Counted from the first letter of the stretch, positions 6,408 through 16,380 are shown. The stretch: 57,079 bases of DNA from Lentisphaerae bacterium ADurb.Bin082 (GCA_002070945.1 MWEG01000089.1:1-57079), one strand, 5' to 3'. A program made the numbers and translations. Notes: generated by a model not told the origin, from the letters alone.

Positions 6408-8438
6408 TCACAGCCGTTCTCCCAATAGTTTATTTTCCACGATAGTGCTCTCAATCCAAGCGGCGATGCTTTGCGCTCCGATTTCATTGTGCAGGAACCA
6501 GGAATCGGAGGCCATCCAGCGTCGTGCGCTTTTGTCGCCATTGACGGTGAACAGCGCCCTGGCGTCAACCACGGCGTTCAGTCCGGCGCTGGCGCAGGAC
6601 TGCCTGACTTGGCGGAGGGTGGCGTCAAACAGCGCGTGCTGACGCTCAGCCCAGCGCGCATGCGCATCCCGGTCATAGCGCCCTTCCGGTGAGTCCTGCG
6701 GGTAGATTGGGTTTGGCAACCAGCAGAGCGCCGGATAGTTGGCGGCATGCAGCAGTTCGTCGAACCGGCAGAAATCGTCTGCCAGGGCTGCTGTCCTGCG
6801 GGCGCATTCGTCGTCTGGCGCTGAGGTTCCGAATCCGCAGCGGGCGTCGCTGAAGGCAAAGGAGAAGATGACCAGCTGCGGCTCAAACGGCTTGACATCG
6901 CGCTCAAATCGCCTGCAAGCCAAGGCCGTAGTGCAACCGGCAATGCCGGCGTTCAAGACGCAGACGTCCTCTCCATTGCCCAGCCGGCGCTGCAAATTCT
7001 GCTGCAAGTGGGCCGGCCAGGAGCGGGTTTCATCCTCGCAAGACACGGTCAATTCGTCCCCTATACAGACAATGCGCACGGTCGCCTGTTCCATGTGTTC
7101 GACCTTTTCTCGCGTCATTCGCGGCGGCCAGTCACGGATGACGGCGTGTTCTGTCCAAGGTCCGCCCTTAGGGATTCTGATAAGCAGGCGGCTGCTCTGG
7201 ACTGGCTCCGGCTCCGGCGGCCGGATTTGGGCAATTTCGGCGCCCACGCAGTCAGCGCAGAGGCTAGGGCGCACAGAGACGGCAAGGGCGCAATCCAGCT
7301 GCTCCTGGGAGGAAAGCAGGATAGCCTTGCCGCAATGCTGGCAAGTGATTTCCTTGGCAGGGTGGTTAGCCAGGAAGTCGTTGCAGGCGCGACAGCGCTT
7401 GGGCGGCGGCGTAGTCCTGCCGGCGGTGAGGTCACGCAGTTGTTCTTCGACCTTATAGACCCAAGTTCCCTTGCAGCCATTGACCCGGCAGGGCACTTCC
7501 TGGTCAGACAATGTCTTCAGGAGCGCGGCGCAGTCTTCGCACAATTTCGCTGGCGGCCTGGTTTGTCCGTGTTGCTTGGCGCCCAGCTGCATGCTGCGCG
7601 TCCACACCCAGGTTTTCCGGCAGGTGTGGTTGCGGCAGGGCTGCTCCATGTCCTTGGCTGAATTATAAAACGCAAAGCAATCGTTGCACATCCGATTAGG
7701 CACTGTTGGCTCTTGCCCTTCCGGGGTGGCGGCCAAGGCTTCCAGCTGGTCATGGACGCGCCAGGTCCACGTATTTTTGCAGCCATGAATCCGGCACGGC
7801 TTTTCCTGTTCTTGCAGCTTTGCGCTGCGTGCCAGGCAAGCGTCACACAAGCGGCGCGGCGGCTCTTCCAGCGTTCGCCCGGCCTTCAGGTATTCAAGCT
7901 GCTGGTAGCGGTTCCAGAGTACCGTATGCGCGCAGCCCTTGACGCGGCAGGGCAGCTGCCGGTCTTCCAAAGTGCGCAGCGTCTGGAAGCATTCCTCGCA
8001 CAAGCGACGCGGCGCCGGCTTGCCTGCGGCTTCCAGCTGTTCACGCGCCGACCATGTCCAGGTATTCTTGCAACCTTTCATGCGGCAGGGCTGCTCGACG
8101 TCCTTGACGGCTTTCAATTCATCCCGGCATTTCTGGCACAGCCCCCTGGGCGGACGGTCGCCGCGGCCGGCTGCCAGTGCTTCCAGCTGCTGATAGCGAT
8201 TCCAGACCCAGGTTCCGTCGCAGCCCTTCTTAGAGCAGGACAATTCCTGGTCAGCCAGCGTTTGCAGGCGGGAATAGCATTCATCGCACATCCGGTCCGA
8301 GCGCAGGTTCTTGCCGGTTGCCAGGGTGTTCATGACTGCATCACCGGAAATCCGCAGGAGATTGCGACATCCTCGCACCCGGCAGGGCACTTCCGTCGCC
8401 GGGAAAAAATCACCTAAACTGCCAAAATTGCTGCCCAA
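6408..8438 (-). CDS. Eight-repeat zinc-ribbon array joined to a degenerate SGNH-hydrolase domain
   Basis: I favour a TTG start at 8438 because AGGAG lies eight bases upstream; the frame stays open to an ATG at 8624 without such a site. The 676-residue protein has two parts. Residues about 13-410 are eight tandem units of roughly 46-54 residues, each with a first cysteine pair (C-x4-C in the first seven, e.g. PCRVKGC; CQHC in the eighth), usually a TWxW and QLEAL segment, and a second pair in LCxxC. Each unit should bind one zinc. Residues about 455-676 resemble an SGNH/GDSL hydrolase: GDELT (GDS block), NAGIAGCTT, FSFAFSDA and SWFLHNEIGAQSIA. The catalytic Ser reads Glu and the block III Asn reads Ser, so esterase activity is doubtful. 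Function unknown; a scaffold or nucleic-acid binder is possible. Confidence 0.75.
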   Translation of the reverse strand: MGSNFGSLGDFFPATEVPCRVRGCRNLLRISGDAVMNTLATGKNLRSDRMCDECYSRLQTLADQELSCSKKGCDGTWVWNRYQQLEALAAGRGDRPPRGLCQKCRDELKAVKDVEQPCRMKGCKNTWTWSAREQLEAAGKPAPRRLCEECFQTLRTLEDRQLPCRVKGCAHTVLWNRYQQLEYLKAGRTLEEPPRRLCDACLARSAKLQEQEKPCRIHGCKNTWTWRVHDQLEALAATPEGQEPTVPNRMCNDCFAFYNSAKDMEQPCRNHTCRKTWVWTRSMQLGAKQHGQTRPPAKLCEDCAALLKTLSDQEVPCRVNGCKGTWVYKVEEQLRDLTAGRTTPPPKRCRACNDFLANHPAKEITCQHCGKAILLSSQEQLDCALAVSVRPSLCADCVGAEIAQIRPPEPEPVQSSRLLIRIPKGGPWTEHAVIRDWPPRMTREKVEHMEQATVRIVCIGDELTVSCEDETRSWPAHLQQNLQRRLGNGEDVCVLNAGIAGCTTALACRRFERDVKPFEPQLVIFSFAFSDARCGFGTSAPDDECARRTAALADDFCRFDELLHAANYPALCWLPNPIYPQDSPEGRYDRDAHARWAERQHALFDATLRQVRQSCASAGLNAVVDARALFTVNGDKSARRWMASDSWFLHNEIGAQSIAAWIESTIVENKLLGERL

Positions 8439-8779
8439 GACACAATCTCCTGAAGAACACAATCCGTTCCAGCACAAAAGACGGCGCACGCCGTTGTCCG
8501 CACATAAAATGTCATGTAACGAAAATAATATCCGTCCTGCGGTTTGCAACTTGACTGGCCCAGAAAACATGTTTTTTTCCGCTTCCTTCTGTCTTTTTCG
8601 GCCGATTTGCCCAATCGTCGGCAATTTTGGTCGAAAAAAGCGCGGCTGTAGGATATGTTATGGAAACAGGAAGCCAGCTGGCGCCGAGTCTTGCGGACAG
8701 GTGTTCGGCCATGAACGCTGGCGTCGTCCAAGTGTCATCATCGCCTTATCCCGACTATCATCCACTGTGGGAGCTGCCC
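8439..8779. promoter_or_regulatory. Divergent intergenic region between the zinc-ribbon gene and the PL26 gene
   Basis: This 341-base region must carry the promoters for both flanking genes. Both flanking frames are open well into it, but the predicted leader peptides are not protein-like on either side. It is AT-richer between about 8500 and 8660. I cannot pick a -35/-10 pair with confidence, and I see no repeat or RNA gene. Confidence 0.4.
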
Positions 8780-11700
8780 ATGACCAAACTTTTCTTCCCT
8801 GCTCTCCGGCGATGCAGGCTTGTCGCCGTCCTTTCACTGCTTACCGCAGTCGCTTCAGGTCAGCCAGACCAGGCTGGCCCATCGGCCGTCCTTGTCCCCG
8901 GCATGACGTCGCTGCCGGAACCGACCCTGGTGATGATTGACGGTCGGGAGAACGAGATATTTACCCGCCGGCCGACCTTTGTTCCTGGCATGGACATCAT
9001 CAATGTCCACCTCTCCCATCTCGGCGGCGACAACTTCCTCTGGCGCATCGACTTCCTGGAGCCGCCGGCCTTTGACGAGGGCGTCTTCAACTTCTATCTC
9101 GACCTTGACCTTGACGTCGCCACCGGCATCCAGGCCGTTGAGCCGGAAGCGAAAACAGGGCCGCCGCCGCCCCTGGCCGGCGCTGACCTGTCCGTGACCT
9201 TTTCCCAGAACAAGTGCACCCAGCAGGTCTGGAACGCCACTGGCGCCGCTGGCGAACAGCGTGAGATTCCATTTTACATCCGCAACCGGGAGCTTTACTT
9301 CCGCACTGAACTTGCCCTACCGGCCAAGCAAGGGCGCGTATCGTTGGCGATTGCCGCCAACACCCACTCCATCGTCACTCCGGAAAAGCCCAATCCGGTC
9401 ATGCGAGACACCACCCGCCGGCTCGTGATACACCGTTTTGAATTGAAGTCCGAGAAGGCGGTGCCAGACGCCTTGGACAGCGATGGCGACGGCATTCCAG
9501 ACGCCGTCGAGGCGATTTTCGGCACCCGCCCGGATCGCCCGGATTCGTTCACCACCCTGGCGACGTCACCGCTGCTGCCAGCAGAACGGCGCGCCAAGCC
9601 GACGTATGTGGCTGGCATGGACATGACCGAAATCGCCGTCGCCCACGTTGCCGAAGACCGCTTCATCTTCCGCACTACATTCGCCGCCCCGCCGCCGCTG
9701 GCCGACATGGTTCACATTATCTACCTGGACACTGACAATTCTAAGGTCACTGGTCGCGACATGGGCGCTGACCACCCCGGCACCGGAACTGACGTTATGC
9801 TCTTTATGGTTGCCGGCAAAGCCTCCATCAGCCTGCATGGGGACGTGCAGAAACAATATCCCAGCAGCCAAATCAGGCATGCCCTGGTCGGCAACCACCT
9901 GTACTTATGCGCTGACCTGCCCCTCGAAGCCAGGCCGGACGGCGCTGCCTTCGGCATGTTTTCCATCACCCATACAGCCGGCACTCCCAAGCCGCCGATG
10001 AACGACAGTATCAGCCGCGTGGACTGCACTGGCATCCCCCTCGTCTCCGGTGCTAAGCAGCCTTTTGGCGACGGCTGGACAGGCACTGCTGCGATGCACC
10101 GCGCCTACGGTCTCAACCTGATCCGCCCCCTGCTCTCCCGGCCAGACTGCGTCGTCATCCCCTATGACAAACTCGAATTAGCCGGCTTTGACATCGACTA
10201 CTATACCAGTCGGCAGTACGGCCACCTCAAGGCTCTGCGCCCACGCGCCGCTGCCGGACACACCGCTCCCAAAGGACGCTTCCATGTCGGATTTATGATC
10301 TTCGACCGCATGGACGGCTCTGACATCGGCTTGCGCATCAACAACCACGAGATCGCCCGTGCCCGCATCAATGCCGGCAACCTGAACTACTGGATATACT
10401 GGCTGCCCGAGGCCCGCGACTTCACTGGCGCCGAATACGTCGAACTGGTCGCCCTCGGCGGGAATGCGCCCCACCCGATCTGCAGCCTCTTCTTCTCCCC
10501 TGAGGTGCCGCCGCAGCGCGAACAATCCACCGCAGTGGACAATCTGACCATCTACATCCCGCCGGCCACGGTCGGCGAGGCCCTGGTCTCCTGGACTTCC
10601 GAGAATCTGGTCCCAGCCCGCCTGGAGTACGGCATCGGCAATTTCGAGCAGGTCTTCACCGAGCCGCGCTCCATGCTGGTGCACAAAGCCCACTTGACCG
10701 GCCTGGACCCGGCGCAGACCTACCAGGCCCGGGCTGTCGGCATTGATGCTGACGGCAGCCCGGTCTACAGCCAGACCGTCACCTTCCAGCCGCAACCCAA
10801 GCAGCCGCCCGCCACCCGCGCCGGCCGGCATCGCGTCCCCCTCGCCGTCGCCAACCCGCATCCTTTCCCTGCGGAAAACTGGCTGATTCGCAGCGGCGTC
10901 CCCTTTCCCCAAGGCGTCCTTGCCGACGCCAGCCAGACCCGTCTTCTCCACGACGGACGCGAAACGCCAGCCCAGATTGCCCCTGCCGCCTGGTGGCCGG
11001 ACGGTTCCATCCAATGGCTGACCATCACCTTCGCAGCCTCGGCACCGCCCCAAGAAACAACGGAATATGTCCTCGAATACGGCCAGGAGGTCAAACCCAC
11101 CCGCGCCGCTGGAGCAGACCTGGCAACGCCTGACGCTGACGACATTCTCATCCAGACTGGTGCATCATCGTTCCGAGTCAACGCCGCCGGCGAACTGGTG
11201 CTGCCGGACGGCAAGCCAGTGCGCACCCGCATCGCTACAGCTGGCGACAACGCCAGCACCCTGGCCACCGGCGAGCTGCCGGCAACCGTCATCCTTGAGG
11301 AAAACGGCCCGGTTTACGCCCGGGTGCGCTCATCAGTGACTTTCCCGGATGCCGCTGGCCAGCCGGCCCTGACCATCATCTGCCGTATAGAAGCCTGGCG
11401 CGGCGCCAAGGTGGCCAAGCTGTCCCACAGCTTCCTGGTGCAAGGGCAGCCATCCCATTCCACCTTTGAATCGATTGACTTGGAAGTGCCCGTCGCCTCG
11501 TCCGGCTGGGTCGCGTCGCGCCTGGATGGGCCGCCCCTGACCTTCTCCCAGAATGACCGCGCCTTCCAGCGCCGCGAGCATGAACTGATCGTCAACCAGG
11601 CGGAGCCTATAGAAGCCAGGCTCCTGGGTGACTTCATTGCTGGCGACAGCCTCGTCGTCCTGCGGCATTACTGGGAGCAATACCCCAAGGGCGTGAGCGT

Positions 11701-13585
11701 CGCCGGCGACCTTCTCCGGCTCGAACTCTGCCCAGACTTCGAGGCTGGATACTATGACAGCTTCCCGTTCAACAAGCACAGCACCAAAATCCATTTTTAT
11801 CTCCACGATGGCGTGTACAAATTCCGTCGCGGGCTGCGCAAGACGCACGAGCTGCTCATCGGCACTGGCGGCGCTGCCGAGGCCGCCCTGTTCCAGCGAC
11901 CGCTCCTGGCCACTGCGCCGCCAACGTGGTACTGCGACAGCAAGGCGTTCTACGAGATCGCGCCCCGTGATCCGGAAAATTTCCCCACCTACGAGGCCCA
12001 TGCCGACCGCAATTTCGCCACTTACCGCCGCCAGCGCGAGGCCAGGCGCGACTACGGCATGCTCAACTTCGGCGACTGGTTCGGCGAGCGCGGCGTCCAC
12101 TGGGGCAACAGCGAATATGACAACACAGCCACCTTCCTCCTCCAATACGTCCGCTCCGGCGACCAAGAATGCTTTTTCCTGGCTGACGAGGCAGAAAAGC
12201 ACGTGCGCGACGTTGACATGAAGAATTGGGATCCGAATCCGCTCAACATCGGCCATGTCTACATTCACCAAGTCGGCCATCACGGCGGCTACTATGACCG
12301 CTCCCCGCCTGGCGAAGACGCCTGGGGCACCGGGAGCGGCGGCGTCACCCATGCCTGGAGCGAAGGGCATCTGTGGCATGGCTTCCTCACCGGCGACAGC
12401 GAGGCCATCGTTGCTGGCCTCAACACCGTCGACTATTACATCGCAATGCGTTTCAACCGCTTTTACGACTTCTGCGACTTGCGCGACCCGGGCTGGCATC
12501 TGATCATGAACGCCGCCGCCTACCAAGCCACTCTCAATCCGGTCTACCTCAACGCCTCCCGCGTCATCGTCGCCCGGGTGCTGGAGTTCCAGGATAAAAT
12601 TCCGCGGCCACTGCCTGAACACCAAGTCGAGCCTGGCCGCACCCACCAGGTCGGCGGCTGGTCCCGCATGATGGTGCCTGGGCACTGCCATTGCGAACCA
12701 AGGCACAGGGGCAACGCCAACTTCATGATCGCGGTACTCTTGTCCGGCCTGAAGTACTACTATGCCACCACCGGCGACCCAGCGGTCAAAGCGTCGCTGA
12801 TTGCTGGCGCTTATTATCTTCTGGATGAATGTTATTCCGAGGAAGTCGGCGGCTTCCGCTATACGTCCTGCCCGGCCATGAGATACAGCCGCAACGTCTC
12901 GCCTATCCTCACCGAGGGAATCGCTACCGCATTCCGTTGGACTGGCGACCAGCGCTTAGCGCACCCGTTGATTCATGGCCTGCCAGCTAATGAACGCGGT
13001 TCAGCTTACGGCAACGCCTATTATTACCGCTGCGGCCCGCGCATCCTGGCTGACATGAAGGCAGCCGGCTTGAAATGGGATTCCGGCATGGCCGTCCCAA
13101 CCGAAGTCAGTGACGTCTTCAAAAAACCGCAATGGTTGGAGAAAGCCAAAAACGCCGTCGTCGTCCAGGCTGAGGATTTCTCTCGCCAAGGCGGCGGCGA
13201 ATGTCAGAAAATCGGCGGGCGTCCTGGCGCCTGGGGCCAAATCGTCAGCTACTGGCATGCTGACATTGGCCACTGGCTGGAATGGGAGGTCGACATCCCC
13301 GAGGATGGCGACTACGCCGTGCGCTTCCACTACGCCACTTCCTCTCCGGAAACCCGGCGCGACTTCCTGATCAACGGCCAGCTGCCCTGCCCCCAGGCTG
13401 AAAATATCACTTTCCCAGCCACTGGCGGCTTTGGCACAAACCCGTTCGACTGGAACTATCGCTCACTGGTCGACGCCGAGAAAAAAGACCTCGCCATACC
13501 CCTCCGCAAAGGACGCCACACCATCCGCATGATCAATAAAAACGATGGGCTGGCCTTCGACTTCTTCGTCCTCTTCCAACCATGA
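8780..13585 (+). CDS. Giant secreted PL26-type (exo-rhamnogalacturonan lyase-like) enzyme
   Basis: I start at ATG 8780, where a Sec signal peptide (RRCRLVAVLSLLTAVASG) begins; the upstream 51 codons are not protein-like. The 1601-residue product has two related N-terminal beta-type domains (each containing P-T-[FY]-V-x-G-M-D; about residues 62-180 and 272-420), separated by a calcium-binding TSP3/dockerin-like loop DSDGDGIPDAVE near 232. A fibronectin type III-like domain follows (about 594-674), then a catalytic region of the PcRGLX/YetA-like kind. That region has a RIFT-barrel start (VPLAVANPHPFP, near 686) and an alpha/alpha toroid with HCHCEPRHRGN near 1302. A C-terminal CBM6/35-like domain begins at VVVQAEDFS (about 1457). 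PL26 enzymes remove unsaturated galacturonosyl-rhamnose from rhamnogalacturonan. The nearby rhamnose-type genes fit this. Family assignment is from memory of domain architecture. Confidence 0.75.
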   Translation: MTKLFFPALRRCRLVAVLSLLTAVASGQPDQAGPSAVLVPGMTSLPEPTLVMIDGRENEIFTRRPTFVPGMDIINVHLSHLGGDNFLWRIDFLEPPAFDEGVFNFYLDLDLDVATGIQAVEPEAKTGPPPPLAGADLSVTFSQNKCTQQVWNATGAAGEQREIPFYIRNRELYFRTELALPAKQGRVSLAIAANTHSIVTPEKPNPVMRDTTRRLVIHRFELKSEKAVPDALDSDGDGIPDAVEAIFGTRPDRPDSFTTLATSPLLPAERRAKPTYVAGMDMTEIAVAHVAEDRFIFRTTFAAPPPLADMVHIIYLDTDNSKVTGRDMGADHPGTGTDVMLFMVAGKASISLHGDVQKQYPSSQIRHALVGNHLYLCADLPLEARPDGAAFGMFSITHTAGTPKPPMNDSISRVDCTGIPLVSGAKQPFGDGWTGTAAMHRAYGLNLIRPLLSRPDCVVIPYDKLELAGFDIDYYTSRQYGHLKALRPRAAAGHTAPKGRFHVGFMIFDRMDGSDIGLRINNHEIARARINAGNLNYWIYWLPEARDFTGAEYVELVALGGNAPHPICSLFFSPEVPPQREQSTAVDNLTIYIPPATVGEALVSWTSENLVPARLEYGIGNFEQVFTEPRSMLVHKAHLTGLDPAQTYQARAVGIDADGSPVYSQTVTFQPQPKQPPATRAGRHRVPLAVANPHPFPAENWLIRSGVPFPQGVLADASQTRLLHDGRETPAQIAPAAWWPDGSIQWLTITFAASAPPQETTEYVLEYGQEVKPTRAAGADLATPDADDILIQTGASSFRVNAAGELVLPDGKPVRTRIATAGDNASTLATGELPATVILEENGPVYARVRSSVTFPDAAGQPALTIICRIEAWRGAKVAKLSHSFLVQGQPSHSTFESIDLEVPVASSGWVASRLDGPPLTFSQNDRAFQRREHELIVNQAEPIEARLLGDFIAGDSLVVLRHYWEQYPKGVSVAGDLLRLELCPDFEAGYYDSFPFNKHSTKIHFYLHDGVYKFRRGLRKTHELLIGTGGAAEAALFQRPLLATAPPTWYCDSKAFYEIAPRDPENFPTYEAHADRNFATYRRQREARRDYGMLNFGDWFGERGVHWGNSEYDNTATFLLQYVRSGDQECFFLADEAEKHVRDVDMKNWDPNPLNIGHVYIHQVGHHGGYYDRSPPGEDAWGTGSGGVTHAWSEGHLWHGFLTGDSEAIVAGLNTVDYYIAMRFNRFYDFCDLRDPGWHLIMNAAAYQATLNPVYLNASRVIVARVLEFQDKIPRPLPEHQVEPGRTHQVGGWSRMMVPGHCHCEPRHRGNANFMIAVLLSGLKYYYATTGDPAVKASLIAGAYYLLDECYSEEVGGFRYTSCPAMRYSRNVSPILTEGIATAFRWTGDQRLAHPLIHGLPANERGSAYGNAYYYRCGPRILADMKAAGLKWDSGMAVPTEVSDVFKKPQWLEKAKNAVVVQAEDFSRQGGGECQKIGGRPGAWGQIVSYWHADIGHWLEWEVDIPEDGDYAVRFHYATSSPETRRDFLINGQLPCPQAENITFPATGGFGTNPFDWNYRSLVDAEKKDLAIPLRKGRHTIRMINKNDGLAFDFFVLFQP

Positions 13586-13603
13586 TTTGCATTGCCAAAT
13601 ATT

Positions 13604-14920
13604 TCAGGATAGTGCGGCAGTCTGGGCTTTGACATTGCCTAGTGCGGTTGCTTCACACGCCCCCCTGCGAATGGCGGGGAACCGGAGTGACAGTTCCTTC
13701 ATCAGCGGGGCATTGTTAACGCCCCCGCCGGTAACAATCAGCTCGCTATGCTGACCGTATTGTTGTCGTGCGACCTGGGCGTAGCACTCTGCCAAGCTCC
13801 GATTGATCACTTTCCCGAAATCGCCGGGCGTGACCGGGATTTCGGAATGGTTCCGGTCGCAAAGCTCCTGGATTGCGACAGGCATATCAGGGGGATTGAA
13901 CAACTCTGGCGAAGTCGGGTCAAAAATTCCCTTGCAATCAGATGCGTCCACAGCGGCATCAAAGGCAGCATAACTGTGGAAACTCCCCTGTTTTTTCCAA
14001 TGCTGAATGCATTGTTGCTGCAGCCACATTCCAGGGAGTCCGCGGAAAGCAGTCCAGAGTCCAGGAAAGATGCCCATAGGATGGGCTTTGTCTGGAAAGG
14101 GTTTGCTTGTATCATGCTGATGTCCAAGCATGGCCCAGGTGCCCAATGAAAGAAAAAAGTCATCCGGCGCTGGGTCACCTGCCAGAAATGCCGCTGCCGT
14201 GTCGTGTCCGACTCCAGAGACAACCGGAACCCCCTGAAGAATTGTCGGGAAACGTGAATCATTGACCTGGCCGATGATTTTTCCGGAAGCGATTTTGCCG
14301 AGGAAATGGGTAGGAATCTGGAGTTTCTCCAGCATTTCTGTATCCCAACACTGCGTTTGAATGTTCATCAGCTGGGAAACCGAAGCAAGAGCCCAGTTGG
14401 AAGCCGCGTTTCCGCACAGTTCGTAATGGATTAGATCGGCGATGTGCAGCAAGGTTGATGCGCCACCAAGCAAGCCGCGTTCATGCTCGGCCAGAAATTT
14501 GAGTTGCCCCAAGGTGGAAAAGCTGCCTGCGGTTTTCCGTCCGATTCGGGATTGTAATTCTTCTGGTGGGATGATAGCTGCGATCTGCTGCGGCATGTCG
14601 GCAGTACGCTGTTCCCGGTAACTGACAATTTCACCACAGACTTTGCCATCGGCATCCAGAAGAGCAAAATCCTGTGCCCAGGAATCACAGCTGATTGACT
14701 GCGGCGTTGCATCAAGTTTGCTGCAAACAACATGAAAAGCGTCAATCAAATTGTTCAACAGCTCTTGATAATCCCAGCACAGGACGCCATGGATTGGTTG
14801 CATCGCATAGTTGAAGCGAGCCGCTTCCACCAGCTGGATTTCATTTTTTTGCCGGACGCCGATCATGATTCGGCCGCTGCCAGCGCCAAGGTCAATGGCA
14901 ATATGGGATTGAGAGTTCAT
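13604..14920 (-). CDS. rhaB: FGGY carbohydrate kinase, rhamnulokinase-like
   Basis: This 438-residue kinase of the ASKHA/FGGY fold begins IAIDLGAGSGRIMIG (phosphate loop 1), has SCDSWAQDFALLDADG in the sugar-binding half, PVVSGVGHDTAAAF containing the catalytic Asp, and the C-terminal ADP loop VTGGGVNNAPLMKE. The combination DLGAGSGR with SWAQDFALLD is typical of rhamnulokinases, which phosphorylate L-rhamnulose at O1 (E. coli RhaB has 489 residues). It is convergent with the PL26 gene (18-base gap) and lies 50 bases downstream of the isomerase-like gene on the same strand, presumably one transcript. L-fuculose or another ketose is an alternative substrate. Confidence 0.82.
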   Translation of the reverse strand: MNSQSHIAIDLGAGSGRIMIGVRQKNEIQLVEAARFNYAMQPIHGVLCWDYQELLNNLIDAFHVVCSKLDATPQSISCDSWAQDFALLDADGKVCGEIVSYREQRTADMPQQIAAIIPPEELQSRIGRKTAGSFSTLGQLKFLAEHERGLLGGASTLLHIADLIHYELCGNAASNWALASVSQLMNIQTQCWDTEMLEKLQIPTHFLGKIASGKIIGQVNDSRFPTILQGVPVVSGVGHDTAAAFLAGDPAPDDFFLSLGTWAMLGHQHDTSKPFPDKAHPMGIFPGLWTAFRGLPGMWLQQQCIQHWKKQGSFHSYAAFDAAVDASDCKGIFDPTSPELFNPPDMPVAIQELCDRNHSEIPVTPGDFGKVINRSLAECYAQVARQQYGQHSELIVTGGGVNNAPLMKELSLRFPAIRRGACEATALGNVKAQTAALS

Positions 14921-14970
14921 TTTACAGATAAATCGTTCTGCATTGGTTCAAGTCTTCTGCCTGACTACTT

Positions 14971-16380
14971 TCATTCCGTGATATCATAGAATTCAAACTT
15001 CTGCCAGAAGGCTAACCGCTTGAGTTTAGCAAGCTGATTGCCAGGCAAAGCGATCAGGTGATGTGTACCTCCGGTCAGGCTGTAACGGTCAAGCAATTCT
15101 GATACGTTGTTTTGACTGCGCAGCAGCCAGTAAGGCCGGTCATAATTGGGAAACAACTCCGCATCCTCGATGATTCCGGTAAAGGCAATATAGCGGAAGC
15201 CGCCTTTCCCGTTGCAGGTCAAGGTGACCAGGGTTGTTTCACCCGGCTCCAGGGTGAAATACATTCCACAGTAAGGAGCTACCCCTGGCGCCCGGAATTT
15301 CTTGTGAAGCAATTTGATTTTGCGGTCACGCCTGGCAAAGGCCGGATTACATTCCTGCATGTGTGACATCAGCATGATATCGCGCTTGAAATCCACCGTG
15401 TAGATTTCGGTGAAATTGGCCATGCCAGCGAGTTGGCGCAAGTGCGCCATCAATGCCGCCCGCAGGGCATCCCCTTCCCCTGCGTATCCCATTCCCTCAG
15501 CCATCAGGCGGTTAATCCCAAAAAAAGGAAGCGCCGGACATTTTGGGTCTTTCATCAGGTTGAGAAAATTCATTGTGAAGGCATCAGCCTGATATTTTTT
15601 CAGCAAGCCTCGCAGAGCCAAGTATCCGCGCAGGGAATTAAGATGTGTTTCTTGGCTTAATTCCGGTGCAATTTCAAAACATTTCAGGTCTTGCTGCCGC
15701 AATTCCTCTAGTTCACGGTCATCTGCAGACATGAATTCTTCCCTGAACTCGTCTACTGTCGCAGAGAAAAATTCCGGTCCCCACTGCCGGGTTGCTTGCG
15801 CGGCATCGAATTCGAAATCACCCATCCCCTTGAACATACCACCCAGGGAAACGGTGCGGATTTTCCATGCCAGCCGAGCGGCACGCGCCGCAATCAAGCA
15901 ATCTGCCAGCCTGGCATTGCTCACTTCATCCTGGTAATGACCGGTGACCACAGCAAAATCGACGCCGCGCTGGAAAAGCACGTTGGTAATATCCTGGGTT
16001 CCTTGCACCGTATGATTCATGCTGAGGTCTTCGGGTCGGTAATCCTCCTTGATCCTGTCAGCGAATTGCGTGCTCCAGAGGATGATTGGAATGCCGCAAT
16101 CCTGAACAAACGGAACACTCGTCAGGCTGGCTGTATAGGATAGTGGGGACATCACTATCGCATCAGGCGCCAGGTTCGCAAATCCCGCCACCGCCTCGGT
16201 CATGTCGCTTTCCGTATAGCAGGTGCGCGAGTACACGATTTCAGCCAGTTGAGAAAGCTGTTGACGCCAACAGTCAAAAACCTTGCCCCAACGCTCCATG
16301 TACGACGCCATGGTGGTCTGATACAATTCCAAGGACAAGCCAAGATAAACTACCCGCGGTTTCTGCAATGCTTTGAACAT
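14971..16380 (-). CDS. L-arabinose/L-fucose isomerase-family protein
   Basis: Start ATG 16380 follows AAAGGG; an upstream in-frame ATG at 16425 lacks a ribosome site. The 469-residue protein has features of the AraA/FucI fold: an N-terminal Rossmann-like half (VVYLGLSLELY), the central FFGINRLMAEGMGYAGEGD segment with a candidate metal-binding Glu, VDFKRDIMLMSHMQECNPA with a candidate His, and C-terminal YSLTGGTHHLIALPGNQ with another His. Members interconvert aldoses and ketoses using Mn2+. It precedes the rhamnulokinase-like gene by 50 bases, which suggests it supplies the ketose in place of a canonical RhaA. Substrate (rhamnose, fucose or another deoxysugar) is inferred from context only. 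It is divergent from the aminotransferase across an AT-rich region with inverted repeats. Confidence 0.72.
   Translation of the reverse strand: MFKALQKPRVVYLGLSLELYQTTMASYMERWGKVFDCWRQQLSQLAEIVYSRTCYTESDMTEAVAGFANLAPDAIVMSPLSYTASLTSVPFVQDCGIPIILWSTQFADRIKEDYRPEDLSMNHTVQGTQDITNVLFQRGVDFAVVTGHYQDEVSNARLADCLIAARAARLAWKIRTVSLGGMFKGMGDFEFDAAQATRQWGPEFFSATVDEFREEFMSADDRELEELRQQDLKCFEIAPELSQETHLNSLRGYLALRGLLKKYQADAFTMNFLNLMKDPKCPALPFFGINRLMAEGMGYAGEGDALRAALMAHLRQLAGMANFTEIYTVDFKRDIMLMSHMQECNPAFARRDRKIKLLHKKFRAPGVAPYCGMYFTLEPGETTLVTLTCNGKGGFRYIAFTGIIEDAELFPNYDRPYWLLRSQNNVSELLDRYSLTGGTHHLIALPGNQLAKLKRLAFWQKFEFYDITE

Noticed and set aside
8439..8624. N-terminal extension of the zinc-ribbon protein to ATG 8624
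   Set aside because: The extra 62 residues are not protein-like and lack a ribosome site, whereas TTG 8438 has AGGAG at good distance. Not excluded, but less likely.
11333..12706. Long (457-codon) minus-strand frame inside the PL26 gene
   Set aside because: High-GC shadow of a real gene; no start signal, no domain, and the plus-strand protein is clearly coding.
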